Part shown: positions 49,089 to 61,072 of the stretch, in pieces
How the letters are laid out: each line of letters starts with the position of its first letter
How positions within the stretch are numbered: position 1 is the first letter of the stretch
Source: Bagarius yarrelli
Taxonomy: Eukaryota; Chordata; Actinopteri; Siluriformes; Sisoridae
Assembly: GCA_005784505.1 (NCBI GenBank)
Contig: VCAZ01000158.1
Coordinates: forward strand, 597,501-661,500
DNA: 64,000 nucleotides
Direction: 5' to 3'
Program-made: the position numbers and the translations under genes
Notes under the pieces: model-generated
What the model saw: the letters and a program-made list of their open reading frames with translations, nothing else
Database searches by the model: none
What the model was told of the DNA's origin: nothing

Positions 49089-49250
49089 CAGGAGGGAGGG
49101 GGGGGGGGGAAAGGAGGAAAACGAGCGAGGGAAAAACGAGGGAGGGAGAAAACGAGAGAACGAGAGTGATAGAAAGAGAGAAAGACACAGAGGGGGGGTG
49201 AGATAGAGAAAAAGTGAATAGCAGGAGAGAGAGGCAGGAGAGAGAAACGA

Positions 49251-49321
<71 letters not shown>

Positions 49322-49322
49322 A
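49006..49322. repeat. Long purine (GA) tract
   Basis: More than 300 bases almost without C or T on the plus strand. AGATAGCAGGAGGGAGG recurs near 49027 and 49084. Confidence 0.95.
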
Positions 49323-49921
49323 AAAATTGTAAAAAATTTGTTAATGGTTTAGAGAGCTGATTTGGATACCATGGCTTCAGTTCCCCGCATCACACTATGT
49401 ATTTTCTTTTATTTACAAAAGCCCAAAATAATAGTTTGTAATCCTTTTTTTTTAATTTCTCAAAACCTGAAAATACTTTTTTCTTACAAAATTGTATTTT
49501 GTTATTGTCGCGTAACAGAATTTCCTTTAAATTGGTGGAATTTGGGTTGTAATCTTTTTTTTTTGTAAATTAAATTGTGTTTGGCAAGCAATACATTTTT
49601 AGCAATGAACATTTAATATGTTTTAATGGGATATTAAAACGAATTTCTGTTAGTGAACAAGTTTTAATTCTACCTGCCGACCCCAGTCATTATTCAGGCC
49701 TGATGTAAGACTTCAGATCGATTTTTCCATCTCGACTGTGGAATAATATGAAAAATAGTGCCTGTTAGTTTTGGGCTTATTAAAAATTAATTTCCACTAA
49801 AGCAGGTTGGGGTTACAGATTGGCTGCAGGAGCTAGAGTGCAAAGTTCTCCGATAATAATACGTTTAAAAGTGTCTGCTTAGAAAGTTACTGAAGATAAG
49901 GAAAAGTGGTGTATGTGCAGA

Positions 49922-49926
<5 letters not shown>

Positions 49927-49958
<32 letters not shown>

Positions 49959-50038
49959 GCGGAGGTGTGAAAAACAGCTGGAGTGAGGATGTAAGATAAA
50001 GCGTGACAGATTCCCAGAAAGTAAGAATGAAAGAGCAT

Positions 50039-50093
<55 letters not shown>

Positions 50094-50099
50094 AGAAAG
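49927..50099. repeat. (AC)n and (GA)n microsatellites
   Basis: CA array at 49927-49957 and GA array at 50042-50099, with purine-rich DNA continuing to about 50215. Confidence 0.95.
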
Positions 50100-50413
50100 A
50101 ATGTGACTGAAAAAGCAAGGCAGAGAAAGAAAGAGGAAAATGGAAAGAAAAAGAAAAAGAAAAGAACAAAAAGGGCAGAGAGACAGACACAAAAATAGCA
50201 AGAGAGAAAAAGAATAGTTAATCGATTAATCGCTTTTCCACCCGCATGGGAGAGGGGTGCAAAAATTTTTGCACTCGGTAAGCCTCTCTGAATAGAGTGG
50301 TTAAAAGAATAGAAAGAGGAGAGCAACAGTTCATTGGTTATTTATGGCTGTGTTTGGAGCAGGTCAGTCTTCTGGGCTCCAGATACTCTGATAGGAAGTC
50401 TCGATAACACCAG

Positions 50414-50419
<6 letters not shown>

Positions 50420-50448
<29 letters not shown>

Positions 50449-50449
50449 T
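50420..50449. repeat. (CA)n microsatellite
   Basis: About 14 units. Confidence 0.95.
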
Positions 50450-51062
50450 CATGGTAAAAAGATTATTATACTGTTGACGCCCCAGGGAGAAAAGAGGCAA
50501 GCAGAAGGCAGAGTGAAGTGAAGTAAAGGAAATGAAGAGGTGGAAGCTAATCTGAGGAGCAGGAGGAGATTTTTCTCAAATCGATTGCAGTGATTATTAT
50601 TAGCATACCGGGGAACACGTACAAACAGCAGTGGGTACAGCAAATTCCTATACGCTAAAATCTGTTGTCTTAATAATCGCTAGTTTGACGTTTTCATCCA
50701 CAGATGATCAACAGCTGTTGCGATTAGTTTTTTTTCCCCTTCCAGAATATTCTGACAGTGTAAGAAGATTTTATACTTTTCTGCAGTGTGACGTCTCTTC
50801 CGAGAAACAATAGGAGTGCCGAACCTGATAACACAATGAGTGTAAACCACTTTGAGAAAATGTGGAAACGACTTCAGTGGACAAAACAGAAAGAAGAGAA
50901 ACTTATTGAGTTGCGAAGGAACGATGCCTGTTTGCTGTTAGCTTTACAACTTTTATTTAGGTAATAATTGCAATTAACAGAATAAAGCCTTTTGACGGGG
51001 GTCATTTGCATATACTCTTCTTTCTTCCTGTTAAATAACATTTTTCATACATACATTTACAG
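50450..51062. other. Unassigned intergenic DNA
   Basis: No exon, repeat or RNA gene recognised. Confidence 0.4.
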
Positions 51063-51222
51063 TATTCAGGCAGACGTACGGCACTTTCCAGAGAGGCTTA
51101 AATTGATTTTATTCATACAGCTGAACAATTAAGAGCCTTGCTTAGGGGCCATTAGCAGGTTGGTGCTCCTGGGAAATTATCCCACGATCACCAATCCAAC
51201 ACTTTAACCACAGAGCTGAGTA
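51063..51222 (-). mobile_element. SINE (same family)
   Basis: Reversed tail GGCAGACGTACGGCACTTTC, core GAGCCTTGCTTAGGGGCCAT and head CCAACACTTTAACCACAGAG. Confidence 0.75.
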
Positions 51223-51779
51223 AATTTATATTTTAGGAAAACTGAGGTAAAATTTTATAGGTTTCAAATGATAGAACTGACACAAGTTTTTATAAATAAT
51301 AGAAATAAGAATTTCCCCAAATTATTAATGTGTAAAATGATAAGAATTTTTAATTAAAGTATAATATAGACCTAATTTTATCAAGAACCTAAAGAATCAG
51401 ATCAACAGGTGGAAAAATTCCAATCCGATGATTTGTTCTAAGAGTCGATTTAAATGTCTTACTTTTACTTTCACTCTAGTTTATGTTTTAATTGCTGAAA
51501 TTTACTTTTATTTCTACATTTTTTTTAGATTTTCTTTAAACTTCTTTAAAGCTGCTTTAAGACAATATCCATCTATTAAAAGCGATACACAAATAAAATC
51601 ACAATTTAACCAAGTGAAAAATATTATATTTGTTAAATATTCCTGCATTCATTTAAAGATTGTTTTTCATTTGTATAAATATTGTTCAAAAATGTGTCTC
51701 ATGTGAACATTATTGTTTGTGCTAAAAACATTTAAAATTCACATTAAAATCTTATCAGGATGGCTTGTGCATGTGTGTC

Positions 51780-51935
51780 CTGCAGGGCTGCCACTAGCAA
51801 TTTTGGGCCCTATGAAAGTATACCACTACTGCTGATACTGTTACCACTAATAAAACAGATCTCTGGGGCTCCCAAATCGCATGGGCCTTTAGAATCATTC
51901 TAATACCTTCACCGCCTTAGCGGCACCCCTGGTGT
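51780..51935. mobile_element. Interspersed GGGCC-rich repeat, copy 2
   Basis: Aligns with part of 22410-22580 in the same orientation (GCCACTAGCAATTTTGGGCC, ATACTGTTACCACTAAT, CGCATGGGCCTTTAGAAT). Confidence 0.6.
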
Positions 51936-54884
51936 CCTGTTCCTGAAGAACAGCAATGTTGTGTTTCAAACAGGAAGTTGTTTGCCTCTTCAAAACACAA
52001 AGGTAATTTTATTAGTGTTTCTCAACAACACTTTTTCCAGAATGCACCCCTGCACCACTCCTCCTCCCGTTAATGCATGGAACCCGTTCACTCTAATGAG
52101 TTCCTGAGAGTGAATAATGATCTACTTTAGAAAGTACTGACACAAGGGATTGAGCGCAGGAAGGCAAGAAAGAGACAGAGAGTGGAACTTATGTTGCTTT
52201 TATTCTTTTAAATCTTAAAAATTAAAAAATGTTTTATAATAAAAAGTTTATAATAAATCTTAGAGCAAGAAAAAAGAGTAAACAACTTAATAAAATGAAA
52301 TACATTATTCAAATGAGGCTCACAAATGGCAGAACAGTGAGTTTCTTATCAAAAGTTTTTGAGTATTTTTAATATCTAATTATTATTGGTTATTATTATT
52401 GTTAATATTAATAGTGTTAATAATAGTATTACTGTTGTTAGTAAATCAATTGAAAAAATTATCAATGAATTTTTTTGTGTGGTGGATTTATAAACTGTTT
52501 GTACTCTGATGATGACGCAATTGCGTTTATAGTCATCACTATTTCAGTTATTTTAGAAACTGGGAAATTCCAATAAAAATTTTGGGTTCCTCTTTCGGTT
52601 AGTTCCTTTTATGTTATACAACAAACATGAAACAAAAAGGACTAAGAAAAGTACCTAATAAAATAGCTGCCCACTTTGTAAAATACCGCCCACTTTTAAA
52701 AGCTTTTTAGCTTTTTTAAAAGGAATGGATAGAAAGAAAACCTGTGGACCCGTACAACGGTTTACTATCGTACTAGTTACATGTTAATAGATAAGATGTT
52801 TTAATTGTACTGTTTTGTGTATTGGTGTTTGTTATTTATTTTCTTTTTATCTTATTTTTAGGCATCATTTTACATTTCAGTGCACTATTGTTGTTTATTA
52901 TTTTTATTTAACATTTCCAAAGCTTATTTTTCATAGGACCTGTCAATGGCCAGACTTCTGATTGATTTAGACATTAGAAAAACGGAAAAAAGATTGTTTT
53001 TACAAACAGAAAAGAGCAAAAAAATAAAATAAAAATAAATAAATAAACTAAACAATAGATGCAAAAAAACCCACAAGTTTTACATTTAAATTTAAGTTTT
53101 AAACTGATTTTTTTATATTTAATTTGACACTTTAGACTTTTACATTTTTGGTATTTGGTAGATGCCTTCATTAAAACAACGCACATTTATTCAGCTGAGC
53201 AGTTGAGGATTAGGGCCTTTCTTAGGGGCCCAGACTCATGAGCTTTTGATCAGCAATCCAACACCTTAACCAATGAGCTACCACTTCCCCAACTTCACTG
53301 CATTTCTAACAAATAATTGATGGTTGCAGCATAAAATTAAACCATATAGAAAGTAACAAAAAGCGAATTTGATTCACTCACAGGGACTCATTTAATGACT
53401 ATTCAGGCCAAAACCCTTGCTAGCTTTTTCCAGTTTAACCGGTCTTCCTGGTCTCCTCCGTCTGCATTTCTCAATTTGGTTTGCATTCTTTTTTATTTAC
53501 TTTTTACTGCTTACAGAAGTGGTTTCCAAACCAGGTAGGTGTGACCTGTAGAGGGGGCGGAGTAATCATCATATTTGACATCAGCATATTTTTATATGGA
53601 TGCACAGAATATGAGTGGAAAATTTGTTCTGTCTCTAGCCGTTGGCACCGTTTAACCCTCTGCTCAATATTACAGTTCTGTTGAATTACTTATGGTCCAT
53701 ACGAGCAATTTACTTGTGATAATGATTCATTAATTCATTAAAATTCTTGATAAAATAATATGTAATTGAAGCATTTTTAGTTTTGGTCCAGAATTTTTAT
53801 TCACATCGGTAAAATTTTATTTTAACGTTTTTAAGGTGATAGGACCCCATTGTGGACCCTAAATTATCGTGCTTCTTTTACGGCTACTTGCTGCATATTC
53901 AAATAATTGAATACAAAATATAAATAACATCATATTAGGGATTGGGAGGTTTAATATATTTTTTTTTATTCTGCAAAAGGTGGACCTGACAGAAAACTTC
54001 TGGCTTACAGATTTGTAATGTATCTCCATGACGCACCGCCATCTTGGAATTATTGGCGCTTCAGGGCTTCAATCTATTGTTAAGCCTAATGCCCCGATTG
54101 CACCATCTGCTACACATAAACATGCCTTGGCAGACTTTATATTTCCTTTGGAGAAGATACAATGTGTCTCTGCGAGTTTTCATGCGTCTCTGCACATCTT
54201 TATAATTTGATGTTTAATAACTCAGGAGAGCATAATCAAAAACATATTGCTATAAAAAGGGGCTTTCAAAGCATTAATTAAAATACCACAAAAGGAAATG
54301 TGTATATGTGTGTGTATATGTGTGTTGTCGCGTGTGTGTTTGTAATTAGAGTAGGTCGCTTGGCAACTTAAATCCAGTCCATAAATGTCTCGTGTTTGTT
54401 TCTTTAGCTTCAGGATTGTTTATGTCCACCTCCATTCGCAGGAAGTCCAGAAATATGTCTGGTCTGATGTTTTTTGTGAGTCAGCGGCTCTCGCTAAGTG
54501 AATTAAAGGACTCAATTGAAACCTGTGTTTATTGCTACAAAAAGAAAAAGAACTTCCTTCCAAAAAACCTTTAACTTTTTATCAGAAAATTACACCAAGA
54601 TTGAAATTGTTTTTACAAACCGTACCCAACCTACAAGGAGTTGCATCATCGTGAATGAAACCGAATTTAACCAGACACCCTTTGCTGAGTATCATTAAGC
54701 TTCTAATTGAAGCAGGTCTCACTCTGAAGGACAATCCAATACGCATGTCCTCCTACACGCCACCTCACAGCCGAGAACAATCGATTTAAGGAAAAGTCTT
54801 TCATCATGCCTGTCAGGAGGAGTTTATGATCCACACAATTACAATCAAATGGAATGTTTAAAACATTTATCTGTGTTTCAGTCA
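51936..54884. other. AT-rich intergenic DNA
   Basis: One SINE at 53145; otherwise short incidental ORFs. A GT-rich patch lies at 54300-54342. Confidence 0.4.
53145..53290 (-). mobile_element. SINE (same family)
   Basis: Tail GGTATTTGGTAGATGCCTTC, GAGCAGTTGAGGATTAGGGC and head AACACCTTAACCAATGAGCT, all reversed. Confidence 0.75.
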
Positions 54885-55025
54885 TTTACAGCATTTGGCA
54901 GACGCCCTTATCCAGAGCGACTTACATTTATCTCATTTATACAACTGAGCAATTGGGAGTTAATGGTCTTGCTAAGGAGCCCAACAGTGGTGGCTTGGTG
55001 GACATGGAAATCAAACCCACAACAC
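54885..55025 (-). mobile_element. SINE (same family)
   Basis: A well-kept reversed tail ATTTGGCAGACGCCCTTATC, then GAGCGACTTACATTTATCTC and CAACTGAGCAATTGGGAG. The head is lost. Confidence 0.8.
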
Positions 55026-55029
55026 CATC

Positions 55030-55375
55030 TGTCTGTCTGACTATTAGATTTGTCTGTCCTGTAGTGTGCTTCCCTGTCTTTACTTTCACCAGACTGTCTG
55101 CCAATCTATTTGTCAGTCTGTCTGTTTAGTCTTTTTGTCTGTCACCGGTCTGTTTTTAATGTGCCAGTTTGTTTGTTGTTTAATTTGTCTTGCTGTCTTT
55201 TTAACTGCAATTCAATCTAATCTGTCTGTCTGGCAATGTCTCCCTGTTTTTCTGTCGGTCTGGGTTTTAATCTATCTGTGTTTGTTTAACTGGTCTTTGT
55301 TTGTCTCACTGTCAACTAATAAACCTCTCTGTCTTTTGTTTAAACTGTCCGTGTGTCTGTCCATTTTGTCATTTT
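55030..55375. repeat. Degenerate (TGTC)n-derived tract
   Basis: TCTGTCTGTC, TTTGTCTGTC and CTGTCTTT words dominate about 340 bases, directly next to a SINE. Confidence 0.85.
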
Positions 55376-55689
55376 TCAAAAAAATTTCCAGACTGTCAGC
55401 AATTGTTCAAGAACAAATTCATTACATTGTAAAAATAAAATTGTGAAAATAAATTGAGACATAAGAAAACATTTGATTGGCAGCAGTCAGCTGGTGGACC
55501 GGAGATGTAACTCGGTTGATGAAACTGAGGAGTAAAAACTGTAGCTGATCAGTGAACCGATGGGATTTCTGAGACCGACCACAAGCATAAATGTAAACGA
55601 TTAACCAGAAAACAGCTCATCTCAAGAGTTTTGTACAGCGAGTCAATGAGCTGTAACATAAAAACTCCCAACGTCCCGAGGGGGTGTGG

Positions 55690-55915
55690 CCTAAACCAGA
55701 TGTACTTTACTAACTATATGGCTAAAGACAAACTACAAACACACAATTCTTTAAATCACCTCTGTTCCAGCATGACAATGTGCACAAATCCCCTGACCCT
55801 CTATGAAGACATACTGTGCTCTGATTGGAGTAGAAAAACTCCCATGTCCTATACAGAGTCCTGATTCTGACTCGACCCATTCAAACTGAACACCTTTGAG
55901 ATGAACTAGAAAAAA
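55690..55915 (+). mobile_element. Tc1/mariner-like transposase relic
   Basis: The same transposase-derived blocks as the relic at 41319-41735 occur here (TTCCAGCATGACAATGTGCA, GAACACCTTTGAGATGAACT), with an additional segment between them. Stops are present and no intact terminal repeats were seen. Confidence 0.6.
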
Positions 55916-58900
55916 AACTTCTCGATTTTGGTTACATTTTTTGTTTGGTCATTTTATCTTTTTGAATTTTCTCACTGGTTGGCGTGCGGTAGCACCTGCT
56001 CATCATCATGGTTCTCTTCGATAATCTAATAAAGAATTAATCCTACTAATAACCAAGAGGGATTTTAGTTTAAAAGGTATTATTATCAGATACACATATG
56101 ATATGGGAAAAAAATGATTTAATATTACATTTTTAAATACGGACCGGTCCAAATGTGGGGGGGCTCTCTGGACTGTTTGAGACCTCTGTTTTCTTTATTT
56201 AATTTTAAGTCTTTTATGTTTGAGATTTTATATGTAAAGTTTTTTTGGGATTTCTGTAAAAATGCAAAAATGTAAAGTAAAAAAAAATTAAGAAAGAAAG
56301 AATTTTTTTACAAAATTCTGACAAAGAAGGAAGAAACCTCATTGTGGTGAAAGTAGTAGTAGAAAGCTAGATTTAAATCCTCCAACATCCCATAATAAGT
56401 GTAACCAGCTATGACTTGAATACAATCTGTGCAGTGTTAAAAGACCAAATGTAACTTTTCACCTTGAACGATTTTAATGTGATGGATTAATAAAATATAA
56501 ACCACAATACAAACTTACATACAAAAAAAACCAGACAAACACAGTTTCCACAGGTTTCATTTAAAACAAAAAATGGCCAACACAGTGGTACGCCGAGACA
56601 CGACGGAGTAGACAGTGTTTGCATAGATCACAATTCATAAACAGAGAAAAACAGAATCTAAAGATGCTCGTAGATAGTAAGCTTTAGCCCTAAATTCTAA
56701 TATACAGTCGATCATTTACATCCAATAAACTTTATGAAAATGAAATGTTTCGGGGCATATGGCTGTGTTGCATCTCGCCCTTGCTTTTTTTATGTAATTT
56801 TTCTTAACATACAGGCGACATACATCTCATTGGCTGTCAGCAGGAAATATAAAAAAAAAGATCACTTATGCTAATGTTACATAGCGGAATAACAGCATTT
56901 TACACTCTTAGCAGACATAAAGAGTTCAATGTTTTAATACACACATTTATTTTTTTTTTATTATTTTTATAAAAATAGTAAACACAAGAGGAACTTTTAC
57001 AATTAATGATCAATAGAGAAACATTTTAATTTAAGGGTTGGTAACAAAGTAGTTTAAAGTAAAAAAAAGTAGTTTAATTAATTGTAACATTGTAGCTAAA
57101 TTTATTACTAAATTAACTTTTTAAGCTTTACATTCGAGGCATTGTAGCACTTTAGTTTGCCTGCAAACTTTCTTAACATTTGGATTGAAGAATTTCATCT
57201 CACAGTTTCTTAAAACTTTTGCGGGATTGTTGCGATTCGACAGGTCTTCTAAAAATTGTAATGAATGTTGTGATGTTTTTAGTTGTTTTGTTGCAATAAA
57301 ATAGTTAGACAGAGTGAAAATTGCGTGTTCTTCGCGAAGAACATTGCGGAAATGCTTTGTAGGCTCTCGCGCAGCCATTTTTTTTTTGTGGGACACATTA
57401 GCATCGCACATAACTGTATGTTCTTTACAATAAGAAACAAGGAAGTGCATTTAATGACTGGTGAGGTTTTGTTGAATGTAATTGTTGTGTGACCAGTGCA
57501 ATAATTATATTCAGAATTATATTATATTACATTAGTTTGGTTGTATTGGCATTAAAGTTGCGATTATGACATTTTAAAATTCTGTCATGAGCTGGATCAC
57601 AAAAAAAGTTGTTTTTAGATTTTCTGGTGAATTTTGTGAGGTGTCAGAGATCAGCTAGTCGATATCAGATAAAAGCTGTACGAGGTTAATTCCAGCAGCA
57701 AAAAATGGTGGCTCAGATATCAGAATAAAAGAAAAAAAATCATTTGAATTCATTCCGCAACCAACTGGATTTGGGAAAAAAATCTTGAAATGAATCTTTT
57801 CGGGAATCTAGAAATTCTTTCTAAATTTTTTTCCTAAAGTCATTTATTTTTTAAGCATTTTTTAAATTATATTTAAAATGTGTTAATTTTTTTTGAACAG
57901 GTATCAGCATCAACTGGTACTTTTTACGCTTGATAGTTGTATATTAAGCCATCGCTAATGTTTACTAATAACTTTACATAACTATTAACTTTCAAAATGC
58001 ATCTATAGATTTAAAAAAAAATTTAATAAACGCCTAGAAATAGTTTTTTACCAAACTAAAATGTGAACCAAAAAAAAATGTATAATGTATATATATCTTT
58101 AATTCTTGCTTTATAAAGAAACATCTTTTTTGTTGTAATAAAATCAACATACATAAAAATAATTTTGTATTTTTTGAACAATTGTTCACAATTGTATGCA
58201 CTATATATTCCTCACTATAAACAACTGGCTTTTCATAAATCTTCATTATATATCAATCTAATACCCATTTATTAATCTATTTAAATATAATATATCCAAT
58301 CTTTCAAATTCTGGTGTATGTTTTCAGGAAATAAAGACTTCTTCCCCAGTATATCCCGAGTTAACATTGCATAACAATAAATATTTTACACATCTGTAGA
58401 CTGATGAAAGTCACCGTCAGTGACAGTTTCTGTTCATGAAAATAATTTATCCAGAATTACAGGAAGACATGCTGCATGGAATAAAGGTACAGTTTAGAAG
58501 GATCTTCATAGCTAAACATTATCAATAAAAGAAAATTACAAACACAAGCATAGAGGGAGGGATTTTCATCTCTATACACAAAATACACACTTCTCAGAAT
58601 ACACAAAATACACACTTCTCAGACGAAACAATTCTTTGCAGCGTGTCGACGTTTCGTTAGGTCAAATTAGCACTTCCTGTTTTTAGCATGTCGTAAACCT
58701 CCTTAAACTTTACCTATGCTTTTTATTTCATTCTTACCAACTCAAACAGTATCACGAGATAGAGTCGTATTTTAAGCACTGAGGCTTTATTGCACGCCCC
58801 TGGGCGCCTTCGGGAAAGGGCTGATTTATCCCATGTGCCAAAAATAAAGTGATTATAAATATCATGTATATATTAGAGATCTTTTAAAATAAATTCTAAA

Positions 58901-59164
58901 TGTTATTAGAGAAATCTAAATAAGATATGCTGAGCAGATACATGGTGCAATCAAAACTATAGTTAATCATATTATTTACATTCTATTTATGCAAATCGAC
59001 TCAACATAGCTAACAAAATAAATAAATAAAATATCAGGATTAATGCTAACCTACACACACACAAGTTCCAAGTGCATTATTGGTAACACATATACACGCA
59101 TCGTGTGACAAATCCTAAAAATAATAGATTTGTATGGCTTGAAACAATACTTGGACCCCGCACA
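55916..59164. other. AT-rich intergenic DNA with one unexplained small ORF
   Basis: A minus-strand frame from 57450 to 57121 encodes 109 codons, with an internal MAAREPTKHF start and a Cys-containing C-terminus. It resembles no family I know and may be chance or an old element. Nothing else stands out. Confidence 0.3.
58576..58622. repeat. Two-copy tandem duplication, 25-base unit
   Basis: A 22-base block ending CACACTTCTCAG is present twice exactly, separated by three bases. Confidence 0.95.
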
Positions 59165-59460
59165 ATTTTTGGGTGGGAGTGGTCATGATGTCATGTAATG
59201 TCATTGCATTGTTGCTCAATGTGTTAAGTGTCAAAACTTTTGGACTCTGCCTCATTTGGTGGGCGTGGCGGTGATGTCACACGATGTCACTAGCATACGT
59301 GTCGTACTTTATCTTAATAAGTAAAATCTTTTAATATTTTGCATGGCCATACTTGTGCCTATTTGTGGTTGGGTGTGGCCGTGACATCACATGACATCAC
59401 TATAATGCTGGTCATGCACTTTTCCTTAATGTGCTGAATGTTTCGATAGGTCACATGACT
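59165..59460. repeat. Minisatellite, about 100-base unit, three copies
   Basis: Copies centre on GGTGGGCGTGGCGGTGATGT near 59165, 59256 and 59363, each followed by a paired TGATGTCAC or TGACATCAC word. Confidence 0.8.
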
Positions 59461-60664
59461 ATATTAATAGAGATTTTTGAACTATTTTTGTGGACGTCCT
59501 TAAAAAAACTTAAATAAGACTTTGATTTTTAGGAAAATGTACAATTTACAAATCAAATGCTTAGAAAATGATATTTGTGCTACTAAATGCTACGAAAAGA
59601 ATGCTTTAGAATGCTTTAACCTCTGGATTAATTTTTTTTGCCCTTATTTGAAAAAGTTTTGTTTTAATGGTTCATTTTAATCATTTTGTAGCTAATATAA
59701 AATTAATTTTATGCATTGTTCAAATTCTAATTCGCAGCTAAAAAAACGTCTGCTTGTAGAAATCGTATCTGTTGTATTGAAATTTTCAAATGTTAAACTT
59801 TAAGCCTTATTTAAGTAATTTGAATATTAATTCTATTGTTAATTTTTATTTTTGCAAAAAAGTTTATTTTATTTTAAAATTGATTTTACACAAACTTAAA
59901 TAAGTTTAAAGTGAACATAAATGAACAGACTTTAATTGGTACCTGACATGATGGGGCGATTTTGTATTAATTTACCAAAAATAATCCAAATTTTATACAA
60001 ACCGGCTTGCAAATTATGAGGCATTTTTGCCCTTTTGCTTTGTACTTTGAATCTCCAGCTGCTTCTTTCTTTCTTCTTATGCATTATTAAATAATCAGAT
60101 TTCACAACCACCTGCTAAAACTTTATCCTAACCTGAGCTTTAGACGGAAGAAGCTTGATGTGCTGAACAAAGAAATTTCTAGAAAAATAAAATTTTTACT
60201 GTGGTGTCCGTGACCTCGGAGTAAATGCCACGATGGACAACAAAAGATCATCATTTGCACGAATGCTACATTTCTTACATCAACGACTTGACGATATTTA
60301 CAAAAAACAAATAAAAATGGCGTAAAAGTAAACACACCCAGGACAGACACGATAAATACACATATGCTGTAGAATTTGTTAAGTAATACATTTTAGTTTT
60401 GTTTCTACAGCATAAAAAATAAAAATCTGTTTTTTTTCTTTATATTGAGGCACTCCAGCTGTTCTGAGAGGTTAACGATTCTCACAGTAGAAATAGGTTT
60501 GGTATGCAATCAGTAAAACGGAGAACGTGAATAAAGTATCTCAGCACGAGGCTGGTGATTCTGTCCCGATGGAAAGTCTCCACAATGATGTGTTAATCGA
60601 TTATTAATCTGTTGTACGATGGAGTGCAAACGTAAAACTACAAATTTAAGTGAAAAGCATTAAA

Positions 60665-60838
60665 AAAGATGGTAGTGCAGGTAAAGGTAACTGAAAGATC
60701 AGGGTTTGATTCCCAGCACCACCAAGTTGCCAATGTTGGGCCCTTGAGCAAGGCCCCTAACCCGCAATTGCTCAGTTGTATAAAAGAGATAAATGTTATT
60801 TGCTTTGGATAATATCGTCTGCCAAATGCTGTAAATTT
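60665..60838 (+). mobile_element. tRNA-derived teleost SINE, best-preserved copy
   Basis: The box B-like GGTTTGATTCC sits at 60703-60713. It is followed by the family core (CAGCACCACCAAGTTGCC, GGGCCCTTGAGCAAGGCCCC, CAATTGCTCAGTTGTA) and a 3' tail ending GTCTGCCAAATGCTGTAAAT that resembles a LINE-derived tail. This copy defines the family for the other SINE entries; I take it as V-SINE-like. Confidence 0.85.
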
Positions 60839-60914
60839 CAATTCATTGTCTCGGCTTTCCTTGAGTTTTATTTGGATGGTACAATTATTTTTGATATATG
60901 TTTTTAAGTTTACT

Positions 60915-61072
60915 TTAGGCAGACGACTAATGGTATCCAGTTTTCTACAATTTTTATCCAGCTCAGCTTAGAGTCTTGCTCAGAGGCCCATTAGTGGCAG
61001 CTTTTTGGTGCTGGTAATCAAACCCATAATCCTCCGATTAGCACTCCACACTCTAATTACTGAACCACTTCG
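60915..61072 (-). mobile_element. SINE, inverted partner of the copy at 60665
   Basis: GGCAGACGACTAATGG begins the reversed tail. GTCTTGCTCAGAGGCCCATT is the reversed core and the tRNA-like head ends near 61072. It lies tail to tail with the preceding copy, about 77 bases away. Confidence 0.75.

Noticed and set aside
49865..50326. Ser/Leu/Phe-rich minus-strand ORFs
   Set aside because: Artefacts of (GA)n and (AC)n arrays.
60690..60720. tRNA gene suggested by box B-like GGTTTGATTCC
   Set aside because: It belongs to a dispersed SINE family; no cloverleaf could be drawn, and the same holds for the other copies.
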